Numbered from the stretch's first letter, positions 12,801-27,800 are shown. The stretch: 64,000 nt of DNA from Phoronis australis (GCA_002633005.1 NMRA01000317.1:78849-142848); one strand, 5' to 3'. Notes: generated by a model from the sequence alone, not told the origin. Numbers and translations are program-made.

Positions 12801-15800
12801 ATAGAATTAGTGAGTTTCAAAATTTTATTTTTCTGGATCCTTTTTCTGATCTAGACATAATCACAGGGATATATCTAGGTTTCAAAACCTTGCTCGCCAG
12901 CTGGGCGAGTGAGCCAGAAAATCTACTCACCCAGCCCAAATCCAGTCTCCCAGCCGTTTGCATCACTTGCTACCAATGTAAATAAAAATCATTGTTTCGT
13001 GCGTTGATGCCACCATCTATTAGGGCTAGTATCGTTTTTAGAAAATAAATTCCTACTAAGAAACTTTTGACGTCGATGAATTCCCAGCAACGCAAGACTT
13101 TGCCTTGGCGCAAAGCTACAACAGGCTACAGCTACGGTGCCGATGTGGGTAAAAGACTGACCAGATAAAATCTGATACAATAGTAGTTTTATTAAAAACT
13201 GCACTCTTCCTCACTCCTGACACCAAAATGGAAGCCCCCAACCAAAAGCAACAGCGCAAGAAATAAACTTATCATTAAGCGCAAGTCAAACATTTTGTCC
13301 ACATCCACGTGTTCAAAAACTTATTCTTTGAACTTTTGATTTGCCTGGTGACTTTTTACATGATGTGTGTTTGCTTCATTATTTTGGCAGCCTACAAAGC
13401 ACCCCAATGCATAATAGTAATATCGTGGGATTGTTGAGGATGTGCTTTGAACAAGCGCGGGTTTTGGCTTTGAACTAAAAAAGAAATAGACAATGTATAT
13501 AAAATGTTACATTGTTCAAAGTATTCAGTTAGAAAATCTGTCAATCATTAGCACGTGTTTGGTTGCCTAGGTGTCCAGCAGGAAGCAAATCTTTACAAAT
13601 CAAGTGCTGCCCATAAAATACACCACGAAGTAGCGGAATCTTGCTTGATCTGTCTTTTCTCTCAAGAAACTTGCCCTACTGAATACACGCCTACCTGTAT
13701 GAATACCTTAGTTCCAGGAAATGACGAATAGCCACCGAGGTACGTAAAAACCCAATCACGCTCAGGATCACGACGCCACTGTATCATGCACTACAGGCCG
13801 TCGGAAGTCCGTTACTTCAATCCCCCAACCTATCTTTTAACTGATATGCTTGAAGTCCGACGTCAGCGTAGCTCCGTGATGGTAAACTCAAGTCCTTCCC
13901 GATCCCTTGCATAATCAGCCAGTGTTTCATATAATCACCCTATTACTGTCGGCTAATATGACCATTTTCTGTCATAAACTCATCGGTTCGGCATGGAAAG
14001 CTAGATGTGAATGAGGTCATAATGGCTGGGTTTTGATGCCAATGAAAAGTATAATAAAAAGATAATCAAGATGATGAAAGCCAGAAATAAAGGTTGCTTC
14101 TAATAAAACTGATGACTTAGACGTTAATATTTTGGTACTTCATAAAAGTGGACAGACAGACAACTAGTCGAGGTGAAGATATGAAAAGTGAAGGGAGGTT
14201 TTCAGGCAATTTGCCTACAGTAATTCTCCACTTACTTTGCACACTCACTTGATTTCGCACACCCAAAATTATTAGGAATATAACATTTTGTTCCGCAGTT
14301 ATTTCACATGAGACTACTTGACAGGAATTTCTTGCCTCAACTAATTTCGCAAAGGGTCCGTTTTGTACCTGGGAAAATGTCAGCACCAAGTCCTCACTTT
14401 AATCCTGGGATCCTTTTCATGGTCGTACGCTGTTTCTGAAAAATTATTACCTGGGCAAAAGTGCCTGAGAATAAACGCGTAGCAGCTAGTTGGAGATAAC
14501 TTCCATAACTTATCTTTAGACTGCGGTGCGCTTATAATTACTTGACCATTGTGAATAATGGGAGCATAGGGTAAAATGGTGAAATATCTGTCTTATGTCT
14601 TGAGTCACTTTTCATGAAACAGACCCCTCCCCAGTGTTAAAATCTTTTTATTTATGTTGCTAAGGTCTATACATTGTATAGTCACCACTTAATTCGTGTG
14701 GAATAGCTCATTAGAAACTTGGCCACACACAGATTGCAGTACAATGGTTGATAAAATCTTTCAGGAACACTGATCTAACTTAACTTGACTTAAGGGCAAT
14801 AAAGTACTGACTGAAATAGATTAAACTATTGTGGACTAAAACTGTTGATTTTTTATGTTTGATGTCTGAAGTTGAATTTCCTGTTCAACGTTATGATAGA
14901 ACCAGTTTTTTTTTCAATGAAATGCGATAAGTGTTAGCCAAATACGATCTCATTATTGCAGTTTTGTTGACCAACGGATGTAGTAATTGGTTTATGACAT
15001 GTGAGCTCTTACAAAGGATTGCGAGAATGCTTCACAATTGTTCTTAAACTGATCTTGGAAACCTGTTTTTGTCAGGAGTTGAAACTGTAGGGTGTGGGGT
15101 GGTGTTTGTAATGTCATGCTGTTGTAAACATGCAGTAAAGGGGTTGATCAAGATGTGTATCGTGTGGTTCAGAGGTACGGTATTTGTTGACTAGAACATT
15201 TCACCAATGAGGGGGTAAACTGCATTATTATTAGTACAGGGTAACTTCTGTTAATAAGGTTTCATGTCGAGTCATATCAGTAATGTGTGAAAAACACCAG
15301 AAAAAGGTAACATACCTGCAACATGCTCTGCATGTTGTCAGTGTTTCAAACATGTCATCACTTCAAAAAACCTTGAATAGTAATTGTGAACATGGAGCTT
15401 GTCTTGTGATAAACTTTGTTACAACAAGGTTTTTGTTGAAGTTGATGACATACTGTTCTTAGGAACACAGCCACAAAAAATATACATGCATTATTATGAT
15501 GCCTCCAAGCCATGATGGTTGTAGAGCTGTACCCCTGTACGAAGAGCTGTACCCCAGTATAGGTAGAGTTGTACCCCTGTATGAAGAGATGTAGCCCGGT
15601 ATGTAGAGCTGTACCCTGGTATGTAGAGCTGTACTCCACTATGTAGAGCTGTACCCTGGTATGTAGAACTGTACCCTTGTATGTAGAGCTGTACCAAGTA
15701 GGTAGAGCTGTACCCTGGTGTATAGAGCTGTACCCTGGTATGTAGATCTGTACCCTGGTATGTAGAGCTGTATTACGGTAGGTAAAGCTGTAATCTGCTA

Positions 15801-18800
15801 TGTAAAACTTTACTCATGGCTGTAATTTTGATGCCACCATGCTTACATATTGAATTATCCATTAAAGTGCGAGAGCAACATTTGGTGAAAGTGAGTTGCT
15901 GACTGATTGTCCAGCAATGTTATAACTAGAATTCAGTACGTGAAATTTGTGTCTGCGTAACAATGGGGTCAATACTTTCATATTGAAACACAATTACTAT
16001 TTACTAGATCAGATAACTCATAAGCTGCGTTTTATTAAATTCATGCTTAGTCAGTTGGAAGCCTTATGCATGGTTACTCGGCTAATTTTTTAGTGAACCT
16101 TGGACTACAAAGTCTGTATTTTCAGTTTATCCTGCCTGTGGGAAAAATGTATACTAACATATTTTGTGCGAAATAACAATCGTTCAGTATCCTTCAAGAC
16201 CCTAAATAGTGCACCTGTAGTCTCAGTGGTATCTCCTCCTTATAAATAAATTGATGAAAACTTGTCAAAAAATACGCGAAATTATGGTAGTGTTTTTAAC
16301 AAATTAATTGAGTGACCTCAATTGGCCAGCAAGTGAATTGTTGTTGAGGTAACCAATATTGCACTTTCAAGCAGCAGAAATACATTGCAATGACCATTTT
16401 GTTCATGTGGTTGAAATTTACACTAAAGAGTTCAGACTAAGGTTACGCCCACATTGAGTGCCATCTGCTTCTGGATCCTGTTGTGTGAAACAGGTCATTC
16501 ACTATATGAACAATGACTTTACAGTAATAAAACATTGGCTAAACAAGTTGATAAATCGTTGACTAAAACTGGTGATTTTTCTGACAGTTTGTCTTCTGAA
16601 GTTGAACTCCTGGTAAAAAGTTATGTTAGGATCATTTTTAAGACCAGGAAAATTTGCCAAAATGGATGCGCTATGTCTCTGTGCTCATTGAGCCATGACA
16701 GATAATTGGCTTGCGAGTGGTGATGTCAGACAAAAGCGTCTGGAGTTTAAACCAGATGTGAGGTTTTTGTAGTGTCTAATTCCAACGCAAGTCAATTCTT
16801 AATTCTGTCTTGTCGAGCATTCTGTCACTTAAATGGTTGTCCAACACTCAAATTTTTATTCTTGTTCCTGTACGCAACAAGTTACGAACTTGGTATGAGG
16901 GAAGAAGTGTTTGTCTTCCCTTGAGTTCTGCTGGCATCTGCATAAAAGTCTGGTGGGTATGTACATAAACATGTTATGCAATATATGTGATGATAGCTGT
17001 GGGTTATTATATTTTGATTCATGCTATGCAACCAAATCCCTGACTTTAGGCTTGCACATCATGGATATTGACGTACAGTAAAGTTTCCATAAAGTCGAAC
17101 CAAAATAATGGCCAAAACTGTATTTTTTTTAAATTTCAAACTCTCATTGTATTGCCAACAATTCCATCTTGTGTTTGTTGATGACAGTCGTACTACATGA
17201 AGTTTTCAAGTAGTAAAGTAAAATGGTCTTCTTGTTTACCCTAGATCAAAATTTTGATCAAATAAAAGTTTTCTGTTCCGCCATATTGTGTTCTAATTTT
17301 AAAGATATTCAAAAACTCAGCACACTTTGATCTCTTGATCCTTACATGTGTTGTGTAGAGTGTAGTTATAGTACATTCACACTTCCTTGATGGCTAAACC
17401 TCATGAGCAAAGCCACTGACACCTGTACTTTTAATAAAGAGATTGTTTTTGTTCTGAACAGCTTCGTATATTTTTATGCGCCCTCATATTTATATGTTGA
17501 CGCATTATGCCGTCATCTCCATCCGTCCGTCCGGGCGGCATCCGCTGTTCTATCTCCAAATCCCTTTGACATACGTTCATGAAATTTGGCATATATGTTC
17601 CATTCATGAATGGTATGTAGGCACTATTAGTGAGATGACGTTAACCTCCCATTTTCGGATGGATTCGACGTAGTTTGCGCCACCTAGTGGCCATTTTTAC
17701 TGTTTTCGAGTCTGTTTTTGCGTCCACCCCTCTATCAACCAAACCACTCAAGGATGATTGTGAAAATTGGTATGTATGTGCTTACTATAAAGAGGACAGT
17801 TGATGATGGTTTTCTGACGATTTCGACTACTGTGGCGCCTCCTAGTGGCAGTTTTGTTTTTGTTGCGCCTATGGCTGTATCTCTTAAACCGTTTGCAGGA
17901 TCTTTACTTAATTTATCAAGTGTATTTATATGATGTTGACTACGGATGACAACGACTTTCGGAAAGATCTGACTACTGCTGTGCCCCCAAGTGGCAATTT
18001 TAGTTTTTAAGTTTAACTCAGTATCTTCAAAGGTCCTCAACAGATTTTCATAAATTTTGAATATAGTCATCTATTGGTGTGATGACGCAATCTTCCTATT
18101 TTTGGATGGAATCGAGGTATTTTGCACCACGTAGTGGCCATTTTTGCTGTTTTCAAATCTTGTTTTTGGTGTCCACCCCTGTATCAACCAAATCATTTGA
18201 AAATTGGCATATATGTTCTCAGTGTGAAGACGACCTTTGATGATGGTGACTGACTACTGTGGCGCCTCCTAGTGGTAGTTTTGTTCTGCGCCCATAGTTG
18301 TTTCTCCTAAGCCCACTGCAGGATCTTTACTTAATTTAGTAAGTGTATTTATATGAAGATAACAACAGACGACGACGACTTTCAGGTGCATCGGACGGAC
18401 ACTGTGCCCACTAGTGGCAATTTCATTTTATTCTGTTTTCCTTTGTTTCTCTGAAGTTCCTTGACAAATTTTTATGACATATGGAATGTATCTTTTTGCG
18501 CCATCTAGTGGCCATTTTTATGATACAAATAAATAACCCTAAAAGCACACCATTTACAATGCATTCGTGGGCGCATTTCAACGCTACGCGTTGCTCTTGT
18601 TAGTGTTGAAATTGTTGACTGACGTAATTCTATGTAAAACCTAAGAACGGTAAAAATTCTCCAGTTTGGGATGGTGAAAAATTATCATTTTGCTCGAGGT
18701 CAGAGCTTGTACCAAATTTTAGAAATTGGCAATATAGGGCGTCCCAAATTCAAGCATTACAGTAAATGACAAATGATAACTAATAACATGAATGACAAGC

Positions 18801-21800
18801 TTGAGTTGGCAGCTATTTTGGACGATTTTACGCTATTGTCAAGTCTATTTTCAGGCTCTGTCCTTACAGAACACAGTAGTCTTAGAGTAACCACCCATAG
18901 TGTCCTCATAGGGGACCTAGAAATTCTTAGCAGTGTAAGATTTTTTGGTTGTTTCATGTTGAGGTGGCCCCCCTGAAGCATTTAAGCTGCGTTGTAATAA
19001 TGACAACTTTGAGCATTTTTAAATATGCAAATTAAAGCTGCTCTTATATGCAAAACTCTGTTTTTGCTCTTAACTTCGTTCCCAGGTTCTGTAGGTAAAT
19101 TATTTTGGTGTTTTTACTTTGTTTCCTAGGTCAGAGAGTTCAATGGAGCTAGTTTACAGGTGGATAAATCGTGACATTGCATAATTTTTGTGAGTTAAAA
19201 CTGGCACTGTTCAAAAACCTACTTGTGCTTATAGCTTGCACAAAAACTCCACAGGTAAATTATTCTGATATTTTCTCCCATGTTTCTATGGTCACTTAAT
19301 TTAATTAAATCGGTGTGGAAGCCCTTGCGAGGTGATAAATTTCCATAATTTATGCAAATAATGACCACCATTATCTGAACGTCTGTTTCTATTCGTGACG
19401 GCCTTAAGTCTCTTTCCCAAGAGGAAACGTGTCACAGGGGCGTTCTCAGCTGATACATAATATCACAAGAATTGTTGTCAGGGTTCCATATCAGTTTGTT
19501 TTAAACCTTTGAAATCTTTTGACTTCTTTGTTTTGATACATGTTTCAACAGATATAAACAAAAAATATGATTTTGAGATTACAGTTGCATTTTGCCCTGT
19601 GTTTAGCTGGCCAAAAACAAAGATCGAATTAGGAATTTTACTTTCAAAATACTGGTCTCGTATATTGCTTACCATATGACAAGATTCCATTTCATTACCA
19701 ACTTAAGTCACAGAGAATGTGTATATGTGCCATTGGTTGGGGCCGAGATGCAGCAGCCTAGTCACATTTGTGATGATGTGACAATGTAACTGACTAGATG
19801 CGCAGCAGCTAGAATGAGCAAACACAGCCATTGTCTTGATGACAAGTATCTTAACTTTCGAGAACAACTTTCCGACAATCAGGTGTTTGTTGAACTGATG
19901 AAAAAAGAAAATGACATTTTAAATATGCCAGGTTGTGTATCAGTTGTTGGCTGTGGAAATTTTCCAAGCAAGTCTTTAAAATTTGGCTTAATGCTGTAGT
20001 GGTGAAGGTGGAGGTATGTATGAATAACTCGACATTTTCTAAATTACCATTTTGTTTACTGTAACTTTTGAGTCTTGTTGAAAATTGTAAAATTTCTATT
20101 TTTGATAGCCCCTCATGCAAAAATGGATCCTTATGAAAACAATTTCTAAAAACGTTTTGGAGAACATTGCACAAAGCATATTATCATACGAATCCGATCA
20201 GCTGTTTTTTTTTTTTGAGATAGGATGTTCCGAATTTTGTCAAATTTTGACATTTTTCTAGTCAAGTACTACATAACCTTAAAAGGGTTTTGGTTTATCA
20301 TGCTACCACAACAGGATAGTGTGATGTCAGTTATTTGCTATAGTAAAAATGATTTTGGCACGGACAAAAAACTAACCACTGTAAAGTTTCAAAACATTTG
20401 AATAAAAATAATTGCAAACAATGACATTTTCCCATTTTCCAAAAGCTCACTTCATTGTGAAAATGGTCAAAATTTCACGTGTGTTTGTTGATGACGGCTG
20501 TATAATATAAAGTGTATGAATGATGAAGTAAAATTTTCTTCCTCTTTTGGCTTGTTCAAACTTCGTGAAAATAAAATTTCACTGTCCCGCCATAGTGTGT
20601 TGTAAATTAAAACAGCTTTTCTCTATATTGTGAAACTATTTACAAATCACTCGGTGAGGGTATTATGCAAAAACACGAATGCCACAGATTATATTAACTC
20701 TGCTAAACCATTGACCTGTCATTTATTAAAGTTGATATTTCAAGTTTGGCAATACCTGTGGTTAATTGTGCAATATTTAGTAATAAAATATGGGTGTATA
20801 AACTTATGCTGGTGAGATAACAATGTTTTCTCATTACATACAAATCAGTTTAGTGTTTGATGTGTTGAATGCATTCAGAGTTCAAGGAAATGCTTTTTGC
20901 ATTGTTTATTCAACATCAGTATGATAAAATCTCACAATTTCGTACAAAAATAATTTCCAAAATTGTCCTTTAAAGTGTCTTTCAGTGTCAAAAGTAATAT
21001 TCAGTTTTGTAGAATAAGGAAGTTAAGGCTGTTGAATCATAGATGACTCTCTGTTGAAGTTCCCGGATTCATTCTATCAGCGCAGTAAGATATGCATCCA
21101 TTTGTTTGGAAATATTCTCTTGACCACTTGAGGCAACAATCATGAAATATGCAATGCAAACTGCAGTGACAGAACAGTAATGACATTAGTCTAATACAGT
21201 GCAGGCCAAAAGTATTTAGATAAAATGACCTGGACTTCACCTTTATGATGGCTGGCCTGAAGCCAAATCGTCTGGGTAATCTTCCCTCATGGCCAAGATT
21301 ATGAAGGGGAATTAACTGGAAAGTTGATAAAATGGCCATAATAAGCTATTCTGCAATTATAGTTTCGTCCCCTATATCATTTTAATTAGCCACCATGACA
21401 GGAAAAAGTTTTTTGTGTGGCTGATTACTTTTGTCGTGTGCTTTGTATCCATGTAACTATTATCTAGGAAATGCTTTCATCGTGACATCACAATGCTCCC
21501 TCAGTACAGTTACCTGAGTGCTTTTCATTCATGAGCCATAATTGTGAGAATGCCACCATTTGGCAGAATTTTTACTGCATTGACTCAAGTATGTGTTACT
21601 TGTTCACAGTCATAGCCCTGGAACAGTTTTGTCTAAGGTTTGCCTGATCATATCTACCATGACTGAGGCACATTCTTCTGCATTATTTATACAGTAAAAT
21701 CTCCCCACTTTCGCACAAAAATAATATCCAAAATTGTACTTTTTCATATTTCAAAGGCTTCTTGTATTGTTGTTCATGCCCACATTTTTTTCAAAATATT

Positions 21801-24800
21801 GTCTGTTGGTAAACAATGTTACAGAACTTGAATAAGACAAAGCATTAGTTCGGAACTATGTAATTGTTTATGAAAACATGAAAAAACAAAGTTTCAAGGA
21901 TCCCCTATATTGTGTCCTAAATTGGTGAGATTTTAATGATTGACACATGAGTACATTTTACATGACATTCACAAATCAGTTTTAATGAACTGTAGTCAGT
22001 GAAATTCAAGACATACAACTGACTTAGCGAACACAAGGCACAGGACCATTGACAAAACAGTGTCCTGCATGGATATTGTTTTGGCTTAACTAAAGTGCAC
22101 ATTTCCATTATTATGTTTTTAAACACATTGTAAAAGCCATAACATGGGGGATTGTCTGCAAAATCCGATTGATTGATCATCGGTGACACATTTTTCACCT
22201 TCCTTGAAAATTCTTCTACAACCATATTTTCTAGTTTAACTGCTTGCAGGTTCTGATGGCAAAGTTTTCTCCTAAGGCCCTTTCATATTGACTTAACTCC
22301 GGTCTGAGCGGAGCGTCGATGTAGACAGCGCAGTTAACTGGACTGTTCATACTGGCTTCGGTAGTTAATGACCATCGAAGTAAAGGGTCGGTGACGCTGA
22401 CGTCATCGAAGTTATCGCAAGGTAGCACTGCACGCTAAGATTTTTTTTCAATGTGACAATTTGGGAACATTTAAATGTGCTTAATGACATTAAACTCATT
22501 TTTAAATCCATTGGTTATCATTAGAGCAAAAATAAGTAGTTATTAGTGACGGCACTACTCTGTAACTGTTGACGATAACAGTGGCACCTAGCAGTAACTT
22601 CGACTGGACCGGAGTTAAGCGTTCATACTGCACCGCAGCGTCGACGCTGCGGTCTTAAATCCACCTGTTAACTGCGATGTTAATTGGAGCTGTTAACTGC
22701 GATCCAGGACCGGAGTTAAGCGTTCATACTGACCACAACTCCCCAAACCATCGACGCGTCGACGTTAGTATGAAAGGCCCTCTAAGGCCAAAAGAAGACT
22801 TTGAGTTAAGCATCTTCTGTCTGGATCATTGCGTTTTGCCTAATCCAGTTACACACAGTAAACATCTGGGGTGTCATGTTTCCCTAGGAAGCAATTTACC
22901 AACAGAACACTTTAGGACTACTTTCCAATGAATGAATAAATCAGTAATGTGGACCAGTAAGATTGTTCATTGTTTTAGTTTATAGGTTGTTTGAAGCAGG
23001 TACCTTTTTTAATTTTTACATGTAATTTAATCAGTTGTTGAGATTTTAAGGAATTCAAGTTTGAAGCAGATACCTTTATTTTAAAATTGTCACGAGGAAT
23101 GTAATCTTTGAGATTAAATCGAGTGCAGTTAAAGAGGGTTTGAGGAAAAGTTTAATTTTTAATTTTCAATCGCAACAGTGTAGCAAATAATAATCACGGG
23201 GGCTAAAATGGAACAAAGACAGAGTTTGCAATGCGTACTGCACTATTGAAAAAGTCTTTGGTAGTCAACATTGATACACCGAGACGAAATTTTGTTTTAG
23301 AGCTTTACACTAGTTTTTATTAGATAAGAGATCTAATGTATGATAAACTATTGGCAAATAAAATTGGTCTGCACGGTAGGCCTATGTGGAAGGAAAATTA
23401 CTCATATTTTATAAATACTCATATTTTATAAAACACTCCTGTACATGACTTGTTGTGTCATAAAAAAATCACATGTAATCGTCTGTTGCCATAGATAATA
23501 ATGTGGAATCATCTGACGTTTTGCCAGCAGATATTTGGCTAATTGCACACACTTGTAAGGTCCCACCCACTTTTAAGTTATAGTTTACTGAAAATACACT
23601 ATGGTGAATTCTCGCCTATCATTTGGACAAAAATGATTACTGAAATTGCTCTTTTTGTTATGAATGAACACATTTTTCAAAATATTATTTGATGGTAACT
23701 GCGGTAGAGATTAAACATCTTTCATAGAAAAAGTGAGAAAATACGATTTCACGTGCTGTCGTAGTGTATCCTTTGTTGGTTAGAAGTTACCGTAGGCAAC
23801 AGACAGAACCCATCATCTGTCCTTCAGGTCATCCTTGTCATAGATGTCCATCGTTTCTTTACAGTATCGTTGTCCACTCGCTGCCCAGTCAGGATGTCCA
23901 GGACAGCACTAGTCGACCCCAGCCTAAACTGACTGTTACACTACCCAGCGTTCCAACTCGGCTCAAGTTCACATGTAACAGGCTTATCGTGGGCACGGAA
24001 AATGGTACATTGGTTATTTACTCCAGAGCAAAAGGTAAATAATTACAGTAAAATTTCCTTGAATTTGAACAAAATAATGGCCAAAATTGTCGTCATTTAT
24101 TCTTCAAACGCTCATTACCAAAAACGAAAAAAATTCACCGTTTGTTTATGACAGTCGTACTACGTAATGTTTTCAAGGTATCAAATCAAATGTCTTCTTG
24201 TTTCCTTTTGTAGTAAGCTTTGTTAAAACAAAATTTAATTGTTTTGCCATGTTGTGTTCCAATTTGAAGACATTTTATCGTATTGTAACCAACTTCCTCT
24301 GTCACATTCAAATGGTCACCTGATGGTACAAGGAGACAAAACATTGTGTCATTCAAATCTTCAGTCCAGTAAAATGTCACCAGTTTAGGTCAGAAAGTTG
24401 TGGACAAGTGAAGTTTTATTTTACCACTTTGTCATAAATGATATACAGTACTATAGTGACGCTTTGACATGTCTATATGTTCTGTATTGAAGCTATCAAC
24501 AGAAAGTATTTTGAAAAATTGTTTGCATTTACAGCAATGTTAGAAGCCCTTGAAAATAGCTGTGAACAATTATTATTCTCAAATGTTGAGATTTTATCAT
24601 ACTTTCTTGGCCGGCCGCTAACATTTGACTGGGTTTAGAGAGCCACCAAGGTCTGGGGTCTATGCCCCAACATTTGACTGAGTTTAGTGAGCTACCGAGG
24701 CCTGCGGCCTATTCTTCTTACTCAAAGTCGAACTAGAAAGCATTTTTGACATTTTCCCTTGTACTTAACTACCAACTCAAGGTAATTATCTATAATTATA

Positions 24801-27800
24801 TGTCTAGATAATGGTTTACTTACAAATTCACACTTGAGGACTCTTAGATTCCAGTTAAAACTCCTGCATAACAGGATTTTACAATCATCCACATTATCTA
24901 GCATAGAATTTGAGTCAATTATCTTGAGTTCCTTTTAAACATGACTTATAATTTGCAATTACAAATTACACGCCACTCACCCCTATCCGCCTGCAGATAG
25001 GGCATTACCATACCCTTTGTGTTTCTAGTGCAATACACCTAGTTTGGTAGAAATAATTACAGGTGCAGTACTTTCTAACAAAGATTTTATACAGTACTCA
25101 TGCCTGTCTAGGGACTACCTGGCACCATGCCGAGAATTGGCATACCTTAAAAATCCAGCTGCTGTGTGGTGGTTTGGTAACAGTCCCAATTATATTGCAC
25201 ACCCACCAGAAATGGCAACATTATAGAAACATTTCTGGTGGTAAAAGTCACATTTCTTGTCCAATTTTCAAAATTCAGAAACCTAAATCATGTGTACTTT
25301 TCATGAATTATTCAAATATGCTATTTACAAACTTTCAAAACGCAAATTTAAAAATACTATTGTCGCTCCCAATGTGTTTATGATGGATCTCATTATTTAG
25401 AGAACGATAACATCAGCAGCCAGAGGCGATTTAATTAATCACAAAAGCATGGTGCCTTTGATCTAAACCTGCAGATTTTGTTGTCCGCAATCTGGTCAAG
25501 TTGCCCAATGTCGACCGGTTAGGGTGTCAAACATAGGATTCTTTTCGTGACAGTTTATGCCTCTAAACCTCCTTACACGAATTTTTTGACTGCCAGTGTT
25601 TGCAAGGCCGCGATTGTGAACAGTTTGATTGTTTGTCCAGACTCCTGTTTCATGTTAGCAATTTTCCACCCTTTGCTGTCCCTTTCAGTTCTCAAATCTG
25701 ATAGTTTGCCCATACCAAGTATTGCTTGACATATACCAATATATTGGTTCCTAGCATACATTAAGGAACTAATTCTGTTCTGTTTTGATACCACCCTTTG
25801 TCCTTTCTTTCATAGAAATGTCCTTGTCAAACTATTTGTCTTGAGTTCTGTTGCAATGAAAAGGGCAAATATTGAAAATAGGCTATCAGTAACCATGTGA
25901 TCTGCTTATGTATTGTTACCACTGATATATATCTTTGTTAAATTGTCGTATGAAATGTCATTTCCTTATGACTGTTTTTATTTAAGCAACAAATAGAATC
26001 TGGGTTACAAACTTGAAACTTTTGGCGCCACTGGTCCAGAAAACTTAAAATGTTTATATTTAATAATGTTACTCAAATTTCCTTATCTTCTTGTGTTGAT
26101 TTTACCAATTGGAAAACTTTTTTTGGTTGCCTTTTAGTGCCAAGTATTTTTTTTTTTGCTGCAGATTCTTGTTTACTGTTGTGTATTACTTCTCAAGTTT
26201 TGTCTACTTCACTCAACTGAGACGTTCCCCTATTATGTATTTATCTCTGATATTCGCTCAGTTTAGGTGGTTGCAAAAGTTGATTTGGGGAAAGTCTCAA
26301 TACTTAAGTAACAATTTAAATCTTGCACTTCTTTCTTCTATTAATACCGTAAACATTTGGGTTATCGCCTTTAGCGCTTTAAGCCTGTATTTCACTGAGT
26401 GGGCGCTTATCCCAGAGGTAGGCACTTTAATCGGAAATTTCAAGAAATTGGGGATGGGCGCTTATCCTAACATGGGTTCTTGACCTGTGCCAGGCAATGA
26501 CCTGACCACCTATGGCCTTTAGAATTGAAGTACACAGATCCAAAGTTAAAAAATTTGTCACAAAGCTAATTGCTAACACAAAAATTCAATCAGTGCTCTC
26601 TAATTGACACGTGTGTTCGAGTAGTAAGTTTACGAATTGAAAAAGGTGGAAATACACATTTAAAGATACCTGCCAAAATTCTACTTGCCAATGTTTATGA
26701 ATGTCATTTGAATCTTTGAAGATCCAAAGTTGGATAAGTCTAAATCCAAACTCCCTGCTTTTGTGCGCAGTTCGAATTTTGCTACAACTGCCAGAGTGGA
26801 CGCTACATTGGAATTCTCAAAAATTTTCAAAAGCAGGAAGTGAATGCTTACGTGGGCATTAACTCGAATGTTTGCGGTGGTATATTACGAGCAATTGAAG
26901 AAAATCAACTTCTGTTTTTTTACAAGCAGTGGCGGATTAAATTCTCCCAGATTCCATTTGGCAGTTCGGGGGTGCGAATGTCTGACAGGCAAAATCCTGG
27001 CTAACACTCTGCCCTGGCCCCCCTAACTCAAAATCCTGGATCCGCCTCTGACAAGTGTGCCAAAACAAGGGTGATGTTTTCCCTGTTTAAATCATGACAT
27101 CTGTTTGTTAGAAAATCACATCAGCTTGTGACTGGTCTATCAGTGAACTCTACAGTATTCAAATCTGTGTTTGATTGATTATGTCCTAGGGTTTCACAGA
27201 CAGCTGTGGCATGGTTTACAGTCAGTTCACTGTGTAAATTAACCCACATTTCTACTGTCAACTGATTAACGATGCCGTTTTTGCATTTTTTGAGCTACTT
27301 TCGATACATTTCATGAAGTACACAGGCATCCTTTATTCAAATGAGTCACTAAAACACTAACTTTAATTTTGTGGTCTGATTTTGTTCGCTTGTAGGAGGT
27401 TATAAATATCTAGATGTTTGCAGCTCAAGTGAATTGTTTGACTTAATAGGTGTTTGTACAGCGGAACAGTTGTCATGGTGCGAGTTGTCACGGTGCAACT
27501 TGCACCACATAAGTCACAATTGCATGGCATTAGATCACAAACTGGATCAGCATGAGTCATTTACCCAAAGACTGTCTGTGCATGCTCGCATAGACAATAG
27601 CGAACGTCCCAACCATGTGGAATACCAGCGGATCACCTGTATATACGCTATTGCACAAGCGCATTGAAAGGTGATCCCTTTCCGCCCTGCCCCAGCTGTG
27701 TTTAGCCGTGTAGATGACACTGGAGCAACTGATCGAGTGCAACTGACTCAACCTCTCAAACTAGTGTCAATAATGACCACCGCTGTGTCAGCTTGCTCTG

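Larger units (their letters stand above)
17470..18601 (+). mobile_element. CTAGTGG element, medium copy
   Basis: It starts TTTTTATGCGCCCTCATATT and ends CGTGGGCGCATTTCAACGCT. It shares most core units with the long copy but lacks several of its ~144-bp units. CTAGTGG-like words occur near 17684, 17842, 18128, 18269, 18411 and 18505. Confidence 0.8.
8675..23864 (+). other. 15.2-kb repeat-rich intron between exons g and h
   Basis: The propeller reading continues across it without a gap in phase or family alignment, so no exon is expected inside. It holds two CTAGTGG elements, several GTAAAATCTC elements, a 20-bp minisatellite, a 505-bp inverted-repeat element and other repeats listed separately. 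The largest parts without a recognised repeat are about 12730-14400, 15810-17070 and 18610-20370. Confidence 0.7.

Noticed and set aside
15358-15697. Overlapping minus-strand frames with YIQGYSST-type repeats
   Set aside because: A 20-bp minisatellite read in several frames; no gene evidence.
26109-26483. 124-residue aromatic-rich plus-strand frame
   Set aside because: AT-rich intron sequence running into the GGGCGCTTA repeat; no splice sites or recognised domain.
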